From Salvelinus alpinus (lineage: Eukaryota > Chordata > Actinopteri > Salmoniformes > Salmonidae), in contig NC_092089.1 of the NCBI RefSeq assembly GCF_045679555.1, positions 1,998,663 to 2,062,662 of the forward strand: a stretch of DNA of 64,000 nucleotides. The letters run 5' to 3'. This document shows, one piece after another, positions 59,276 to 64,000 of the stretch. Under the pieces are notes generated by a model. It ran no database searches, was not told where the DNA came from, and saw nothing but the letters and a program-made list of their open reading frames with translations. Position numbers and translations under genes: made by a program. Each line of letters opens with the position of its first letter. Within the stretch, counting starts at the first letter, position 1.

Positions 59276-62200
59276 CGGAGCATGTTATTACAGGGTGTGT
59301 AGTGTGGGAGCATGTTATTACAGGGTGTGTAGTGTGGGAGCATGTTATTACAGGGTGTGTAGTGTGGGAGCATGTTGTTACAGGGTGTGTAGTGTGGGAG
59401 CATGTTATTACAGGGTGTGTAGTGTGGGTAGACATAAAACATGTTATTACAGGGTGTGTAGTGTGGGAGCATGTTATTACAGGGTGTGTAGTGTGGGAGA
59501 ATGTTGTTACAGGGTGTGGTGTGGGAGCATGTTGTTACTGGGTGTGCAGTGTGGGAGCATGTTGTTACAGGGTGTGCAGTGGGAGCATGTTGTTACTGGG
59601 TGTGCAGTGTGGGAGTATGTTGTTACTGGGTGTGCAGTGTGGGAGCATGGTGTTACTGGGTGTGCAGTGTGGGAGCATGTTGTTACTGGGTGTGCAGTGT
59701 GGGAGCATATTGTTACAGGGTGTGCAGTGTGGGAGCATGTTGTTACTGGGTGTACAGTGTGGGAGCATGTTGTTACAGGGTGTGTAGTGTGGGAGCATGT
59801 TGTTACAGGGTGTGTAGTGTGGGAGCATGTTGTTACTGGGTGTGTAGTGTGGGTAGACATAAAACATGTTGTTACAGGGTGTGTAGTGTGGGTAGACATA
59901 AAACATGTTATTACAGGGTGTGTAGTGTGGGAGCATGTTGTTACAGGGTGTGCAGTGTGGGAGCATGTTATTACAGGGTGTGCAGTGGGAGCATGTTGTT
60001 ACTGGGTGTGCAGTGTGGGAGCATGTTGTTACTGGGTGTGCAGTGTGGGAGCATGTTATTACAGGGTGTGCAGTGGGAGCATGTTGTTACTGGGTGTGCA
60101 GTGTGGGAGTATGTTGTTACTGGGTGTGCAGTGTGGGAGCATATTGTTACATGGTGTGCAGTGTGGGAGCATATTGTTACATGGTGTGCAGTGTGGGAGC
60201 ATGTTGTTACTGGGTGTGCAGTGTGGGAGCATGTTGTTACAGGGTGTGTAGTGTGGGAGCATGTTATTACAGGGTGTGTAGTGTGGGAGCATGTTATTAC
60301 AGGGTGTGTAGTGTGGGAGCATGTTGTTACTGGGTGTGTAGTGTGGGAGCATGTTGTTACAGGGTGTGTAGTGTGGGAGCATGTTATTACAGGGCGTGTA
60401 GTGTGGGAGCATGTAATTACAGGGTGTGTAGTGTGAGAACATGTTATTACAGGGTGTGTAGTGTGGGAACATGTTATTACAGGGTGTGTAGTGTGAGAAC
60501 ATGTTATTACAGGGTGTGTAGTGTGGGAGCATGTTATTACAGGGTGTGTAGTGTGGGAGCATGTTGTTACTGGGTGTGTAGTGTGGGAGCATGTTGTTAC
60601 AGGGTGTGTAGTGTGGGAGCATGTTATTACAGGGCGTGTAGTGTGGGAGCATGTAATTACAGGGTGTGTAGTGTGAGAACATGTTATTACAGGGTGTGTA
60701 GTGTGGGAACATATTATTACAGGGTGTGTAGTGTGAGAACATGTTATTACAGGGTGTGTAGTGTGGGAACATGTTATTACAGGGTGTGTAGTGTGAGAAC
60801 ATGTTATTACAGGGTGTGTAGTGTGAGAACATGTTATTACAGGGTGTGTAGTGTGGGAGCATGTTGTTACAGGGTGTGTAGTGTGGGAACATGTTATTAC
60901 AGGGCGTGTAGTGTGGGAACATGTTATTACAGGGTGTGTAGTGTGGGAGCATGTTATTACAGGGTGTGTAGTGTGGGAACATGTTATTACAGGGTGTGTA
61001 GTGTGGGAACATGTTGTTACAGGGTGTGTAGTGTGGGAACATGTTATTGCAGGGTGTGTAGTGTGGGAACATGTTATTGCAGGGTGTGTAGTGTGGGTAG
61101 ACATAAAACATGTTATTACAGGGTGTGTAGTGTGGGAGAATGTTGTTACAGGGTGTGCAGTGTGGGAGCATGTTATTACAGGGTGTGTAGTGTGGGAGAA
61201 TGTTGTTACAGGGTGTGGTGTGGGAGCATGTTGTTACTGGGTGTGCAGTGTGGGAGCATGTTGTTACTGGGTGTGCAGTGGGAGCATGTTGTTACTGGGT
61301 GTGCAGTGTGGGAGTATGTTGTTACTGGGTGTGCAGTGTGGGAGCATGTTGTTACTGGGTGTGCAGTGTGGGAGCATGTTGTTACTGGGTGTGCAGTGTG
61401 GGAGCATATTGTTACAGGGTGTGCAGTGTGGGAGCATGTTGTTACTGGGTGTACAGTGTGGGAGCATGTTGTTACAGGGTGTGTAGTGTGGGAGCATGTT
61501 GTTACAGGGTGTGTAGTGTGGGAGCATGTTGTTACTGGGTGTGTAGTGTGGGTAGACATAAAACATGTTGTTACAGGGTGTGTAGTGTGGGTAGACATAA
61601 AACATGTTATTACAGGGTGTGTAGTGTGGGAGCATGTTGTTACAGGGTGTGCAGTGTGGGAACATGTTATTACAGGGTGTGCAGTGGGAGCATGTTGTTA
61701 CTGGGTGTGCAGTGTGGGAGCATGTTGTTACTGGGTGTGCAGTGTGGGAGCATGTTATTACAGGGTGTGCAGTGGGAGCATGTTGTTACTGGGTGTGCAG
61801 TGGGAGCATGTTACTGGGTGTGCAGTGTGGGAGCATGTTGTTACTGGGTGTGCAGTGTGGGAGCATGTTATTACAGGGTGTGCAGTGGGAGCATGTTGTT
61901 ACTGGGTGTGCAGTGTGGGAGCATGTTGTTACTGGGTGTGCAGTGTGGGAGCATGTTGTTACTGGGTGTGCAGTGTGGGAGCATGTTGTTACTGGGTGTG
62001 CAGTGTGGGAGCATATTGTTACAGGGTGTGCAGTGTGGGAGCATGTTGTTACTGGGTGTGCAGTGTGGGAGCATGTTGTTACAGGGTGTGTAGTGTGGGA
62101 GCATGTTATTACAGGGTGTGTAGTGTGGGAGCATGTTATTACAGGGTGTGTAGTGTGGGAGCATGTTGTTACTGGGTGTGTAGTGTGGGAGCATGTTGTT

Positions 62201-64000
62201 ACAGGGCGTGTAGTGTGGGAGCATGTAATTACAGGGTGTGTAGTGTGGGAGCATGTTGTTACTGGGTGTGCAGTGTGGGAGCATGTTGTTACAGGGTGTG
62301 TAGTGTGGGAGCATGTTATTACAGGGTGTGTAGTGTGGGAGCATGTTATTACAGGGTGTGTAGTGTGGGAGCATGTTGTTACTGGGTGTGTAGTGTGGGA
62401 GCATGTTATTACAGGGCGTGTAGTGTGGGAGCATGTAATTACAGGGTGTGTAGTGTGAGAACATGTTATTACAGGGTGTGTAGTGTGGGAACATGTTATT
62501 ACAGGGTGTGTAGTGTGAGAACATGTTATTACAGGGTGTGTAGTGTGGGAACATGTTATTACAGGGTGTGTAGTGTGAGAACATGTTATTACAGGGTGTG
62601 TAGTGTGAGAACATGTTATTACAGGGTGTGTAGTGTGGGAGCATGTTGTTACAGGGTGTGTAGTGTGGGAGCATGTTGTTACAGGGTGTGTAGTGTGGGT
62701 AGACATAAAACATGTTATTACAGGGTGTGTAGTGTGAGAACATGTTATTACAGGGTGTGTAGTGTGGGAGCATGTTGTTACAGGGTGTGTAGTGTGGGTA
62801 GACATAAAACATGTTATTACAGGGTGTGTAGTGTGGGAGCATGTTATTACAGGGTGTGTAGTGTGGGAACATGTTATTACAGGGTGTGCAGTGGGAGCAT
62901 GTTGTTACTGGGTGTGCAGTGTGGGAGTATGTTGTTACTGGGTGTGCAGTGTGGGAGCATGTTGTTACTGGGTGTGCAGTGTGGGAGCATGTTGTTACTG
63001 GGTGTGCAGTGTGGGAGCATATTGTTACAGGGTGTGCAGTGTGGGAGCATGTTGTTACTGGGTGTACAGTGTGGGAGCATGTTGTTACAGGGTGTGTAGT
63101 GTGGGAGCATGTTGTTACAGGGTGTGTAGTGTGGGAGCATGTTGTTACTGGGTGTGTAGTGTGGGTAGACATAAAACATGTTGTTACAGGGTGTGTAGTG
63201 TGGGTAGACATAAAACATGTTATTACAGGGTGTGTAGTGTGGGAGCATGTTGTTACTGGGTGTGCAGTGTGGGAGCATGTTATTACAGGGTGTGCAGTGG
63301 GAGCATGTTGTTACTGGGTGTGCAGTGTGGGAGCATGTTGTTACTGGGTGTGCAGTGTGGGAGCATGTTATTACAGGGTGTGCAGTGGGAGCATGTTGTT
63401 ACTGGGTGTGCAGTGGGAGCATGTTACTGGGTGTGCAGTGTGGGAGCATGTTGTTACTGGGTGTGCAGTGTGGGAGCATGTTATTACAGGGTGTGCAGTG
63501 GGAGCATGTTGTTACTGGGTGTGCAGTGTGGGAGCATGTTGTTACTGGGTGTGCAGTGTGGGAGCATGTTGTTACTGGGTGTGCAGTGTGGGAGCATGTT
63601 GTTACTGGGTGTGCAGTGTGGGAGCATATTGTTACAGGGTGTGCAGTGTGGGAGCATGTTGTTACTGGGTGTGCAGTGTGGGAGCATGTTGTTACAGGGT
63701 GTGTAGTGTGGGAGCATGTTATTACAGGGTGTGTAGTGTGGGAGCATGTTATTACAGGGTGTGTAGTGTGGGAGCATGTTGTTACTGGGTGTGTAGTGTG
63801 GGAGCATGTTGTTACAGGGCGTGTAGTGTGGGAGCATGTAATTACAGGGTGTGTAGTGTGGGAGCATGTTGTTACTGGGTGTGCAGTGTGGGAGCATGTT
63901 GTTACAGGGTGTGTAGTGTGGGAGCATGTTATTACAGGGTGTGTAGTGTGGGAGCATGTTATTACAGGGTGTGTAGTGTGGGAGCATGTTGTTACTGGGT
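59276..64000. repeat. 30-bp minisatellite, about 157 copies, continuing off the window
   Basis: The unit contains gtgtgggagcatgttattac then agggtgtgta. Variants: ttgttactggg, gggtgtgcag, gtgagaacatg, a short cagtgggagc form and a longer form with tagacataaaac. Blocks of variants recur in the same order at 59507-59899, 61206-61598 and 62819-63211 (offsets 1699 and 1613). Because 30 is a multiple of three and few units contain stops, a frame of 1054 codons appears; it is an artefact. Confidence 0.98.

Noticed and set aside
59935-63099. Open frame of 1054 codons (cysteine/tyrosine-rich repeat protein)
   Set aside because: It is the 30-bp minisatellite read in a stop-free frame; the opposite strand and other frames are equally open, and no start context, splice signal or unique sequence supports a gene.

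Overview
The window is vertebrate, and almost certainly salmonid fish, genomic DNA. The evidence is spliced genes with GT-AG introns plus a repeat complement typical of salmonids: tRNA-derived SINEs including an HpaI/SmaI-like head, Tc1-like transposons with the 'GTATTCAGACCCC' terminal repeats, L2-like LINEs, hAT- and piggyBac-like MITEs, a PIF/Harbinger copy, long dinucleotide tracts and very many minisatellites. Species cannot be fixed from the sequence.

Five protein-coding genes are recognisable. From left to right they are fsbp (first coding exon, minus, 234-649); rad54b (first two coding exons, minus, 5652-7698); an RNF41/RNF151-like RING gene (plus, 10457-13773); virma (minus, 25 coding exons, 14393-40173, about 1800 aa, apparently complete); and esrp1 (plus, 14 coding exons, 41297-54700, about 742 aa, with a possible alternative last exon at 55940-56068). 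RAD54B/FSBP - VIRMA - ESRP1 is the gene order of human 8q22.1, so this is an old conserved block; the RING gene lies between rad54b and virma here. rad54b and the RING gene are head-to-head around a short promoter near 8.2-8.4 kb. The RING gene and virma are tail-to-tail with polyA signals about 225 bp apart. virma and esrp1 are head-to-head over about 1.1 kb.

virma encodes the scaffold of the m6A mRNA methyltransferase writer complex. esrp1 encodes an epithelial splicing regulator with three RRMs. rad54b is a recombination-repair translocase, fsbp a Myb/SANT-like DNA-binding factor, and the RING protein a probable E3 ubiquitin ligase. They share no obvious pathway; the linkage looks like synteny, not an operon-like unit.

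The introns dominate the sequence. They hold at least ten minisatellites with units of 15-65 bp (20 bp in the RING gene; 27, 26 and 36 bp in virma; 39/40 bp inside a Harbinger element and 23 bp inside a LINE tail, both in virma introns; 15, 65, 41 and 37 bp in esrp1). Several abut splice sites, and one has amplified a real 5' splice site of esrp1. Two sets of nested transposons can be unpicked layer by layer. Right of esrp1 the window runs through two hAT-like elements into a 30-bp minisatellite that fills the last 4.7 kb and leaves the window. No CRISPR, rRNA, true tRNA gene, retrovirus or LTR element was recognised.
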